Of a DNA stretch of 9,069 bases, positions 1 through 5,360 are shown piece by piece. The DNA is from Thiodiazotropha sp037384445. GTDB taxonomy: Bacteria > Pseudomonadota > Gammaproteobacteria > Chromatiales > Chromatiaceae. Each line of letters starts with the position of its first letter. The first letter of the stretch is position 1. The position numbers were made by a program, and so were the translations under genes. The stretch covers positions 1 through 9,069 of the forward strand of contig JARRNY010000119.1 of NCBI GenBank assembly GCA_037384445.1. The letters run 5' to 3'. The notes under the pieces were generated by a model that was not told where the DNA came from, made no database searches, and saw only the letters and a list, made by a program, of their open reading frames with translations.

Positions 1-684
1 TGGGTTGATGTCACCAGCGATGAGATCTTCAAGGGTAGGACTGTAGTGGTGTTCGCCCTGCCAGGGGCTTTCACGCCGACCTGCTCCTCCACCCATGTGC
101 CCCGCTACAACAAGCTGGCTCCGATGTTCAAGCGTCATGGTGTCGATGAGGTGGTCTGCATCTCGGTCAACGACGCCTTTGTTATGAACGAATGGAAGCT
201 GGAACAGAGGGCCGACCGCATCACCTTTCTGCCTGACGGTAACGGGGATTTCACCCGGGGTATGGGCATGCTGGTATCTAAAGAGGATCTCGGTTTCGGT
301 GACCGCTCCTGGCGCTACTCCATGCTGGTAAAAGATGGGGTGGTGGAGAAGATGTTCATCGAACCCGATGTGCCAGGAGACCCCTTCGAGGTCTCTGACG
401 CGGATACCATGCTGGCCTACATCGCGCCCGGTGAGAGTAAGCCGATGGATGTCACCGTCTTCGCACGCGAGGGTTGTCCTTTCTGCGTACGCGCCAAGGG
501 CATGCTGCGGGATGCCGGTATCGAGTTCGAAACGCTGGTGTTGAACAAGGACTATAGCGAAAGCAGCCTGCGCGCTGTGGCCGGTGTCTCCATGGTGCCC
601 CAGATCTTCATCAATGGTGAGCACATCGGCGGTTCAGACGAGCTGGAGAGCTATCTCAGCGAGCGCAGCCGCAACGCCGCCTAG
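1..684 (+). CDS. Hybrid peroxiredoxin-glutaredoxin (thiol peroxidase), 5' end outside window
   Basis: Reduces hydrogen peroxide and organic peroxides with glutathione or a glutathione derivative; cytoplasmic. The reading frame is open from base 1, so the GTG at 46 is internal and the gene begins before the window. By comparison with the Haemophilus influenzae hybrid Prx5, roughly 20 N-terminal residues are missing. The first domain is a Prx5-type peroxiredoxin with the peroxidatic motif PGAFTPTC (Cys at bases 82-84, codon 28 of the visible part). It is followed by a glutaredoxin domain from about codon 150, with active site CPFC (bases 475-486), cis-Pro VPQIFI (Pro at 598-600) and the GEHIGGSDEL thiol-binding segment. 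The stop is TAG. It lies upstream of a reductase that could regenerate its thiol. In Chromatium gracile a Prx/Grx fusion (GarB) is described next to glutathione amide reductase (recalled, not checked). Family assignment is secure; the natural thiol is inferred. Confidence 0.96.
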   Translation, partial: WVDVTSDEIFKGRTVVVFALPGAFTPTCSSTHVPRYNKLAPMFKRHGVDEVVCISVNDAFVMNEWKLEQRADRITFLPDGNGDFTRGMGMLVSKEDLGFGDRSWRYSMLVKDGVVEKMFIEPDVPGDPFEVSDADTMLAYIAPGESKPMDVTVFAREGCPFCVRAKGMLRDAGIEFETLVLNKDYSESSLRAVAGVSMVPQIFINGEHIGGSDELESYLSERSRNAA

Positions 685-880
685 CCTGAATCTTTCACCC
701 GGCCGCTTGGAGATGCAAATAACCCACTGTTTTTACTTGGAATTAGTGGAGTGTTAGCAAAGTGAAAAGTGTTGCCGACCCACGCTGAACAGCGATCTCG
801 GCACGATCATCGCGTTCCCGGGTGAGACATTCGGGCAAGGTCATAAACCAAGGCACACAGTCAGTATGAGTGAAAGGTTT

Positions 881-932
881 CGGCCTCCCGTTCGTCAGAT
901 GGCGATATTCGCTGGAAGCGAGCGGGTGGCCG
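881..932 (+). promoter_or_regulatory. Long imperfect hairpin upstream of the reductase gene
   Basis: Arms 881-894 and 919-932 are reverse complements at 12 of 14 positions. The exceptions are a T-T mismatch (886/927) and a T-G wobble (891/922). The 24-base loop contains a second perfect small hairpin, GCGA-TAT-TCGC (902-912). There is no T tract, so it does not look like an intrinsic terminator. It could be part of a structured leader or an operator region; the function is unknown. Confidence 0.45.
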
Positions 933-933
933 G

Positions 934-967
934 GGCTCTTCTCAGGGTGTGCGTCTGCGTAAGAGCC
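934..967 (+). promoter_or_regulatory. Second inverted repeat upstream of the reductase
   Basis: GGCTCTT (934-940) pairs perfectly with AAGAGCC (961-967) across a 20-base loop. The right arm can alternatively fold on itself as GAGC-CGG-GCTC (963-973). The two pairings are mutually exclusive, which would allow a switch if this is transcribed. The alternative fold may be chance in GC-rich DNA. Confidence 0.3.
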
Positions 968-987
968 GGGCTCGTTCTGGATATCAA

Positions 988-1005
988 TACCGGCAGGTGC
1001 CGGTA
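988..1005 (+). promoter_or_regulatory. 18-base perfect palindrome, candidate operator
   Basis: TACCGGCA-GG-TGCCGGTA has two perfect 8-base arms and a 2-base centre, and ends 24 bases before the reductase ATG. Its size and symmetry suit a dimeric repressor or activator site. As RNA it would form a 7-bp stem with an AGGT loop. I do not recognise the binding protein. Confidence 0.4.
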
Positions 1006-1029
1006 GGCAGTAACTTAATAGGAATCATC

Positions 1030-2445
1030 ATGAACAGACATTTCGATTTGATCATCATCGGTGGTGGCAGTGGCGGACTGGCAGTGGCGGAACAGGCCGC
1101 CCGCTTCGGCCGTCGTGTCGCCGTGGTGGAGTCCGGCAAAATGGGTGGCACCTGCGTCAATAATGGTTGTGTACCGAAGAAGGTGATGTGGTACGCGGCC
1201 AATCTGGCGCATGCGGTGGAGGATGCCGGTGATTTCGGCATTCCCGCAAAGCGTGGGGATACCGACTGGGCCAAGCTGGTCGAGGGTCGTCAGCGCTATA
1301 TCGAGAACATCAACTGCTATTGGGATGGCTATGTGGAGGAGCTTGGCATTCACCATCTTCAGGGGCGAGCCCGCTTCATCGGCCCCGGTGAGATTGAAGT
1401 GGATGGGCAGGCTTACGGCGCCGACCATATCGTCATCGCTACCGGTGGCCGACCCATCGTACCCAGGGTGCCAGGAGCGGAACTGGGCATCACTTCCGAC
1501 GGCTTTTTCGCGCTGGATGAACAGCCGAGGCGGGTGGCGGTTATCGGCGGTGGCTATATTGGCGTTGAGCTGGCCGGTGTTCTGGCGGGCCTGGGTTCTG
1601 AAGTCACGCTGGTGGCCCTGGAGAATCGTTTGCTCGAGGTTTTCGATCCCATGATCGGTCAGGTGCTGATGCGCGAAATGCAACAGCAGGGCATCAGGCT
1701 GCGACTCGGCTTCCAGGTGGCGGGTTTGGCAAAGCGTGGCTCGGAAATTTCTCTCGATGCTGTAGACGGAGAGCGGCTGGACGGCTTCGATCAGGTCATC
1801 TGGGCGGTAGGGCGTGCTCCCAACACCGGGGATTTAAACCTGCAGGCGGCGGGAGTCGAGATGCGCGGCAACGGCATCGTGTTGACCGATGAGTTTCAGA
1901 ACACCAATGTTCCCGGCATCTATGCTGTCGGCGATATCACCGGTCGCACTCCGCTGACGCCGGTGGCTATTGCGGCAGGGCGTCGTCTCGCTGAGCGCCT
2001 GTTCAATAATCAGCCGGAGAGCCGGGTGGATTATGAGAATATCCCCAGTGTGGTCTTCTCCCATCCGCCGGTTGCAACCATTGGTCTTACTGAGCCTGTC
2101 GCTCGACAGCAGTATGAAAAAATCACTGTCTATCAGACAGAGTTCACGCCGATGCGTTACGCCCTCTCTTCCCACGGGGTGACAACGGCAATGAAGCTGA
2201 TCTGTGCCGGTAAAGAGGAACGGATTGTGGGTATCCACCTGATCGGCGATAGCGTGGATGAGATGTTGCAGGGGTTTGCGGTGGCGGTGAAGATGGGCGC
2301 TACCAAGGCCGATTTTGATAATACCCTCGCCATCCATCCGATCAGTGCGGAGGAGCTGGTGACCATGAAGGTGGCGCAACCCGAGCCGGTGGAACACCAC
2401 AGCATTGATACGGGTATTGCGTGGAAGGAGGCGGCCGAGGTGTGA
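1030..2445 (+). CDS. gorA: Glutathione-reductase family flavoenzyme, probable NADH-dependent glutathione amide reductase
   Basis: Class I FAD disulfide reductase, 471 residues, very similar to E. coli Gor throughout. FAD motif GGGSGG is at 11-16, redox-active CVNNGC at Cys42/Cys47, the second dinucleotide fold GGGYIG at 173-178, and the base pair HPISAEE at His436/Glu441. Several specificity residues differ. E. coli Arg198 and Arg204 (NADPH phosphate) are Leu197 and Glu203, Ala179 is Gly178, Lys199 is Glu198. In the disulfide pocket E. coli Asn21/Arg22 are Glu21/Gln22 and Tyr99 is Trp98. These changes favour NADH and a substrate lacking the glycine carboxylate, as reported for glutathione amide reductase (GarA) of Chromatium gracile. 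A tail of about 25 residues extends beyond the E. coli end. ATG 1030 is chosen because AGGAA lies 5 bases upstream and the protein begins as in Gor; the GTG at 949 would read through the palindrome. Family certain; cofactor and substrate inferred. Confidence 0.96.
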   Translation: MNRHFDLIIIGGGSGGLAVAEQAARFGRRVAVVESGKMGGTCVNNGCVPKKVMWYAANLAHAVEDAGDFGIPAKRGDTDWAKLVEGRQRYIENINCYWDGYVEELGIHHLQGRARFIGPGEIEVDGQAYGADHIVIATGGRPIVPRVPGAELGITSDGFFALDEQPRRVAVIGGGYIGVELAGVLAGLGSEVTLVALENRLLEVFDPMIGQVLMREMQQQGIRLRLGFQVAGLAKRGSEISLDAVDGERLDGFDQVIWAVGRAPNTGDLNLQAAGVEMRGNGIVLTDEFQNTNVPGIYAVGDITGRTPLTPVAIAAGRRLAERLFNNQPESRVDYENIPSVVFSHPPVATIGLTEPVARQQYEKITVYQTEFTPMRYALSSHGVTTAMKLICAGKEERIVGIHLIGDSVDEMLQGFAVAVKMGATKADFDNTLAIHPISAEELVTMKVAQPEPVEHHSIDTGIAWKEAAEV

Positions 2446-2510
2446 TGCGAGCCGATCCGGTCACCTTCTATTGTGACAATGGTACGAGCCAGGGATGGCT
2501 TGGGAGGGAA

Positions 2511-2536
2511 CTCTAGTATAGGACACTACACTAGAG
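2511..2536. terminator. Hairpin between convergent reductase and glutaredoxin genes
   Basis: CTCTAGT (2511-2517) pairs with ACTAGAG (2530-2536). After one A-C mismatch, TAG pairs with CTA (2519-2521 with 2526-2528), leaving a GACA loop: 10 pairs in 26 bases. It overlaps the stop codon of the minus-strand gene. No T tract follows on either strand, so it is at best a factor-dependent or weak bidirectional terminator. Confidence 0.4.
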
Positions 2537-2797
2537 CAGGCCTTCATCTTCCAGCACACCCTTGAGCTGGTTGGGATTGAAGCCGACAAACTGCTGGTTG
2601 CCTATGACGATCATGGGTACGCTCTGGCCCCCCAGTTCAAAGAATCTCTTCTGCATCTTGCCCGGCTTGGCAACGTTAAAGTCAAGAAAAGGAACCTGGT
2701 TCCTCTTTAACCACCGCTTGAGATGCTGACAGTGGGGGCACTTGAGGGTGGTATAGATGACGACGCGAGCCGTCTTTTGTTTTAGCTGCTGTTGCAT
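2531..2797 (-). CDS. Small glutaredoxin-like protein with CPHC active site
   Basis: Single-domain thioredoxin-fold protein of 88 residues that fills the whole glutaredoxin length. It has a first beta strand (VVIYTT), active site CPHC (Cys20, Cys23), then a basic helix, the cis-Pro segment SVPMIVI (Pro61) and a C-terminal GFNPNQL. The last element replaces the usual GG(S/C)D glutathione-binding turn and resembles the NrdH/YruB side of the family. The dipeptide Pro-His between the cysteines is more typical of DsbA-like or YruB-like proteins than of CPYC glutaredoxins. It is convergent with the reductase, 85 bases away, so it may act in the same thiol network, but not from the same transcript. 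No clear Shine-Dalgarno precedes the ATG at 2797. A TAGAAT -10-like hexamer (2832-2837, minus strand) lies about 34 bases upstream without an obvious -35. Substrate unknown. Confidence 0.88.
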   Translation of the reverse strand: MQQQLKQKTARVVIYTTLKCPHCQHLKRWLKRNQVPFLDFNVAKPGKMQKRFFELGGQSVPMIVIGNQQFVGFNPNQLKGVLEDEGLL

Positions 2798-3067
2798 GTC
2801 AACTGCATTTTGAGTGAGGCATCTTACTGCATTCTAGCCGTATGAAGCGTGGTTTCAGGTTCTCTCCTGTTGGTGTAGACGTTGGCCTCCTTTGCGTGCT
2901 GACTGTGAGCCTTCTCCCTGTTGAATCCCTGAATTGTCAGGAAGGGGCAGGGGGTGAGCGACAGTAATCCCTAGCATTGGCTCAATCTTAGTGACGTTTG
3001 TTACAGAATTCCAGTATGTTGCAGCAGTGTTGCGGTTTGTCGAGAACTGCTTTCCCAGCAACGCCAA

Positions 3068-3952
3068 CTAATGCCCGGTTAGCCTTTTTTCTGCTTCGCG
3101 GTATTTCTCCGCTGTCTTGTCGATAATGGCTTGTGGCAGATCGGGACCTGGTGCTGTTTTGTCCCAGTCGAGGGTCTCCAGATAGTCCCGCACGAACTGT
3201 TTGTCGAAGCTGGGTGGGCTGATGCCGGGGCGATATTGGTCTGCTGGCCAGAAGCGGGAGGAGTCAGGCGTCAGCACCTCGTCGATCAGGTGTAGTCCGC
3301 CAGTCTCATCCAGGCCAAATTCAAACTTGGTGTCAGCGATGATGATGCCCCGCTCGAGGGCGTAATCGGCCGCCTCCCGATAGATCTGCAGGCTGAAATC
3401 CCTGACTTGGCTGGCGAGGCTTTCACCCAGTAGTTCCACCGTGCTGGCATAGTCGATGTTTTCGTCATGGGCGCCAAGCTCTGCCTTGGTGGAAGGCGTG
3501 AAGATCGCTTCGGGAAGCTTGTCCGCCTGCTGCAGACCGGCCGGTAGCGGTATGCCGCAGACCTGGCCGCTCTGCTGGTAGTCCTTCCAGCCGGAGCCAA
3601 TCAGATAACCGCGCACGATCGATTCGACCGGCAGCGGTTTCAGTTTGCGTACGACCATGGCGCGCTCGCCCAGGGCTTCCCGCTGGGCGGGGTCGGTGAC
3701 AACGCTTTCCAGTGGAATATCCGCCAGATGGTTGGGTAGCAGATGCTGGGTGCGTGCGAACCAGAATTTGGCCACCCGGGTCAGTACCTCGCCTTTGCCT
3801 GGGATCGGCTGCGGCATGATCACATCAAATGCGCTGAGTCGGTCGCTGGTGACGATCAGTAGATGCCCGGCGTCTACCTCATAGATATCGCGAACCTTGC
3901 CGCGGTTGACCAGTTTAAGATTCAGTTTCGATTCGAAGAGAGATTCGCTCAT
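3068..3952 (-). CDS. purC: Phosphoribosylaminoimidazole-succinocarboxamide synthase (SAICAR synthetase)
   Basis: Cytoplasmic enzyme of de novo purine synthesis; joins CAIR and aspartate with ATP hydrolysis. Motifs in order are RGKVRDIYEV, SDRLSAFDVIM, GKGEVLT, VRGYLIGSGWKDYQ, TPSTKAE, ADTKFEFG and LIDEVLTPDSSRFWP. At about 294 residues it is the long form, as in yeast Ade1, rather than the 237-residue E. coli type. Three in-frame ATGs compete (3973, 3964, 3952) and none has a good Shine-Dalgarno. I chose 3952 (MSESLFES) because homologues begin just before the LFES segment and because a -10-like TATACT at 3986-3991 would leave only a 6-base leader for 3973. The gene stands alone and is divergent from the 4103 gene. 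No terminator is obvious after its TAG. Confidence 0.96.
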   Translation of the reverse strand: MSESLFESKLNLKLVNRGKVRDIYEVDAGHLLIVTSDRLSAFDVIMPQPIPGKGEVLTRVAKFWFARTQHLLPNHLADIPLESVVTDPAQREALGERAMVVRKLKPLPVESIVRGYLIGSGWKDYQQSGQVCGIPLPAGLQQADKLPEAIFTPSTKAELGAHDENIDYASTVELLGESLASQVRDFSLQIYREAADYALERGIIIADTKFEFGLDETGGLHLIDEVLTPDSSRFWPADQYRPGISPPSFDKQFVRDYLETLDWDKTAPGPDLPQAIIDKTAEKYREAEKRLTGH

Positions 3953-3985
3953 GTGATCGGCCATCGGTTTCATATTAAAGCGGCC

Positions 3986-3991
3986 AGTATA
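3986..3991 (-). promoter_or_regulatory. purC: Candidate -10 element for purC
   Basis: TATACT on the minus strand matches TATAAT at five of six positions and would start transcription near 3979, about 27 bases before the preferred purC ATG. No -35 hexamer is recognisable at 16-18 bases. I looked for the 16-base PurR operator by eye and saw none. Confidence 0.3.
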
Positions 3992-4102
3992 ACGCAGTGT
4001 CTGGACTATTCGCTCGCCTTTAACGTGCTCCGCCGGCGTGCTGGAGACTCCCGTCGATGCGGTCTACATGCTACTGTTGAGGCGATTGAAAGAGGAGGTG
4101 CG

Positions 4103-4537
4103 ATGAACGATTCGCAGGACTATATGATGGCCTTTCGCGGCAGCTTTACTTCAGCGCTGCGCTGGCATCACCTTGACGCCTTATGGCAGGTACTGAGGGA
4201 GGATGCGGATGGCGGTTGGTATATCTATGCCATCGGCGAGCTGCCGCCTGATCGAGTCAGCGAGCCGCAGCAGCTACTGACCTTTATCGAAGAGATCGAC
4301 AAACTCCTTAGGACGGAGCATGACGAGGACTACTGCGGTATCGTCTACGCCGATGACCTCCAGCAACCCGCTTTTATCAAAATCTACGACCCGAACAACC
4401 TGGGTGTCTCCTGTGGTTACAGCGACAACCCGCCGCTGCCTGGATGGGTGCTAAGTAAAATTGCACCGGTGGATCTTCCAACCACCTTGGTGCCGAAAAA
4501 TCGCAAGCGATGGTGGCAGGGGTTGTTCGGCAGCTGA
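4103..4537 (+). CDS. Conserved-looking hypothetical protein, 144 residues
   Basis: I do not recognise a named family. The ATG at 4103 is chosen because a near-ideal AGGAGGTG (4093-4100) sits just upstream. The open frame continues back into purC (to 3863), but that part is antisense to purC and not credible. The protein is soluble, with no signal peptide or membrane segment. It has an aromatic N-terminal helix region (DYMMAFRGSF, then RWHHLDALW at 20-28), a WYIYAIGE strand at 39-46, an acidic helix (LLTFIEEIDKLL), and the segments HDEDYCGIVYADD (73-85, Cys78) and FIKIYDPNNLGVSCG (91-105, Cys104). It ends in a basic, tryptophan-containing tail (KNRKRWWQGLFG). The tight motif spacing and strong ribosome binding site say it is a real gene. 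I have an unverified impression of similar unnamed proteins in sulfur-oxidising proteobacteria. Function unknown. Confidence 0.85.
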   Translation: MNDSQDYMMAFRGSFTSALRWHHLDALWQVLREDADGGWYIYAIGELPPDRVSEPQQLLTFIEEIDKLLRTEHDEDYCGIVYADDLQQPAFIKIYDPNNLGVSCGYSDNPPLPGWVLSKIAPVDLPTTLVPKNRKRWWQGLFGS

Positions 4538-4561
4538 TGAGTGTGTCAGCAAACTGTCGAG

Positions 4562-4579
4562 TCTCTGGTGTGGCAGAGA
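4562..4579. repeat. Short hairpin after the 4103 gene
   Basis: TCTCTG and CAGAGA (6-bp stem, 6-base loop) are followed by a run of A on the plus strand. The A run is on the wrong side for a plus-strand intrinsic terminator, so terminator function is doubtful. Confidence 0.25.
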
Positions 4580-4622
4580 AAAAAATACCTTTGGAATCGC
4601 CGGGGAATCCACTTTTGAAACA

Positions 4623-4631
4623 TGCTAGACT
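4623..4631 (+). promoter_or_regulatory. Candidate extended -10 promoter for the antitoxin-like gene
   Basis: TGCTAGACT has the TGn-TAnnnT form of an extended -10 element; transcription would start near 4638, giving a leader of about 33 bases. No good -35 is visible, which fits the extended -10 class. The leader is A-rich and has AGG at 4653-4655 and AATAGG at 4657-4662. Confidence 0.35.
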
Positions 4632-4670
4632 CGAATAACCAAGTTAAAAAGTAGGTAATAGGTTCAGGTT

Positions 4671-5090
4671 ATGAGCGAGACACAAACATCAAGCAACGAC
4701 CAATCCATGACAGATCGGCTGGCAATCACCCAGGGAACCATGAACCTGTTCGAGAGCTGGGGTCTGCATACTGAGGAGATGATGGCGCTGCTGAATCTGC
4801 AGGGTAAAGCGCGGCACTTTGCCCAGTACCGCTACAACAAGCCCTTTCCCGATGAGCCGGGACTGATGCGGCGCATCGAGTATCTGGTACGTATCGATGA
4901 GGCCTTGCGCACGACCTATCCGACCAATCCCACCATGGGCAAGCGCTGGCTGCGGCAACGCAACCACAAGTTCAACCGCCTCAGTCCACTCGCCATGATG
5001 CTGGACGACGGTGAGCGTGGTCTGGTCTACGTGCTCTCCCGTCTTGACTGCACCTTTGCCTGGGACCAGAGCGGTTCCAAAGCCTGCTGA
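4671..5090 (+). CDS. MbcA/ParS/Xre antitoxin-like (DUF2384-like) protein
   Basis: Protein of 139 residues with a disordered polar N-terminus (1-18), a helical region at about 20-60 (LFESWGLHTEEMMALLNLQ, helix-turn-helix-like), and a C-terminal segment at about 68-127 with the pattern RIEYLVRIDEALR, NPTMGKRWLRQRNHKF, LSPLAMMLDDGERGLVYVLSRLD. This is the shape of the toxin-binding domain of Xre/MbcA/ParS antitoxins: a helical pair, a W-L-R segment, then a LSPL-like turn and terminal helix. Such antitoxins are normally followed by a RES-domain toxin; here the next genes are on the opposite strand and no RES gene is present. It is therefore an orphan antitoxin, a regulator, or a family member with another partner. 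The N-terminal ATG at 4671 is used; ATG 4707 (residue 13) is an alternative. Assignment is by pattern only. Confidence 0.82.
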   Translation: MSETQTSSNDQSMTDRLAITQGTMNLFESWGLHTEEMMALLNLQGKARHFAQYRYNKPFPDEPGLMRRIEYLVRIDEALRTTYPTNPTMGKRWLRQRNHKFNRLSPLAMMLDDGERGLVYVLSRLDCTFAWDQSGSKAC

Positions 5091-5102
5091 AATATTTGGG
5101 CT

Positions 5103-5200
5103 GAGGGTAATGCTACTTAGTTAAGCGAACTGTGCCGGATTGGTCAAAGAATAGCGGTGCGGCAAGCCGCAGCGAATACCTGCTTAAGTAAGTGCCATTC
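5103..5200. repeat. Inverted-repeat-bounded element, unit 1
   Basis: The left end GAGGGTAATGCTACTT (5103-5118), continuing to 5127, is answered near the right end by its imperfect inverse (5181-5200, TGCTTAAGTAAGTGCCATTC). Between them lies an internal hairpin TGCGG-CAAG-CCGCA (5158-5171). It carries no coding sequence and sits between convergent genes. It resembles a small palindromic interspersed element (REP or MITE-like). No target-site duplication is obvious. Confidence 0.55.
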
Positions 5201-5206
5201 TGGCTA

Positions 5207-5348
5207 GAGGGTAATGCTACTTGGTTGAGGGCGTTTGGGATGATACCCAATACCATATGGTGGGGCTGGGTTTCGCTCTACCTGTGGTCCGAAGTGTAGG
5301 GTGGGGCCCTGCCCCACCATCAAATCGCTTAACTTAAGTGGCATTCGC
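5207..5348. repeat. Inverted-repeat-bounded element, unit 2
   Basis: The left end repeats the same 16 bases (5207-5222) found at 5103-5118. The right end, TCGCTTAACTTAAGTGGCATTC (5325-5346), is the inverse of unit 1's left end with one inserted base and a few substitutions. The interior differs from unit 1. It holds ACCATATGGT (5252-5261), and GGTGGGGC occurs at 5259-5266 and 5300-5307. The stop codon of the hydrolase gene lies 13 bases beyond the end. Confidence 0.55.
5300..5318. terminator. Strong GC hairpin between convergent genes
   Basis: GGTGGGGC and GCCCCACC form a perfect 8-bp stem with a CCT loop. The right arm with two more bases (5311-5320) can instead pair over 10 bases with ATGGTGGGGC at 5257-5266. 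It may stop transcription from either side, but there is no T tract; it is part of repeat unit 2. Confidence 0.4.
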
Positions 5349-5360
5349 GCTGGATGGCGA

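Larger units (their letters stand above)
685..1029. other. 345-base spacer between the peroxidase and reductase genes
   Basis: I see no convincing gene here. A 46-codon frame (ATG at 866, TAG at 1004-1006) lacks a ribosome binding site and recognisable features. The last 150 bases hold three inverted repeats in a row (881-932, 934-967, 988-1005), listed separately. No Rho-independent terminator follows the peroxidase gene and no sigma-70 promoter is convincing. Cotranscription of the two genes and a separate reductase promoter both remain possible. Confidence 0.6.

Noticed and set aside
866..1006. 46-codon plus-strand frame in the spacer, beginning at ATG 866
   Set aside because: No Shine-Dalgarno, no recognisable motif, and it coincides with the inverted repeats; more likely chance in a GC-rich spacer.
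949..1029. N-terminal extension of the reductase from the GTG at 949
   Set aside because: The added 27 residues are absent from the family, run through the inverted repeats, and ATG 1030 has a proper ribosome binding site and the conserved start.
2855..3067. 70-codon minus-strand frame directly after purC
   Set aside because: Starts with TTG, no ribosome site, low-complexity polar sequence and no family resemblance; the 270-base gap 2798-3067 otherwise shows only a 5-bp hairpin at 2928-2941.
3863..4102. Upstream extension of the 4103 gene
   Set aside because: It is antisense to the purC 5' end and has no start signal, whereas AGGAGGTG marks ATG 4103.
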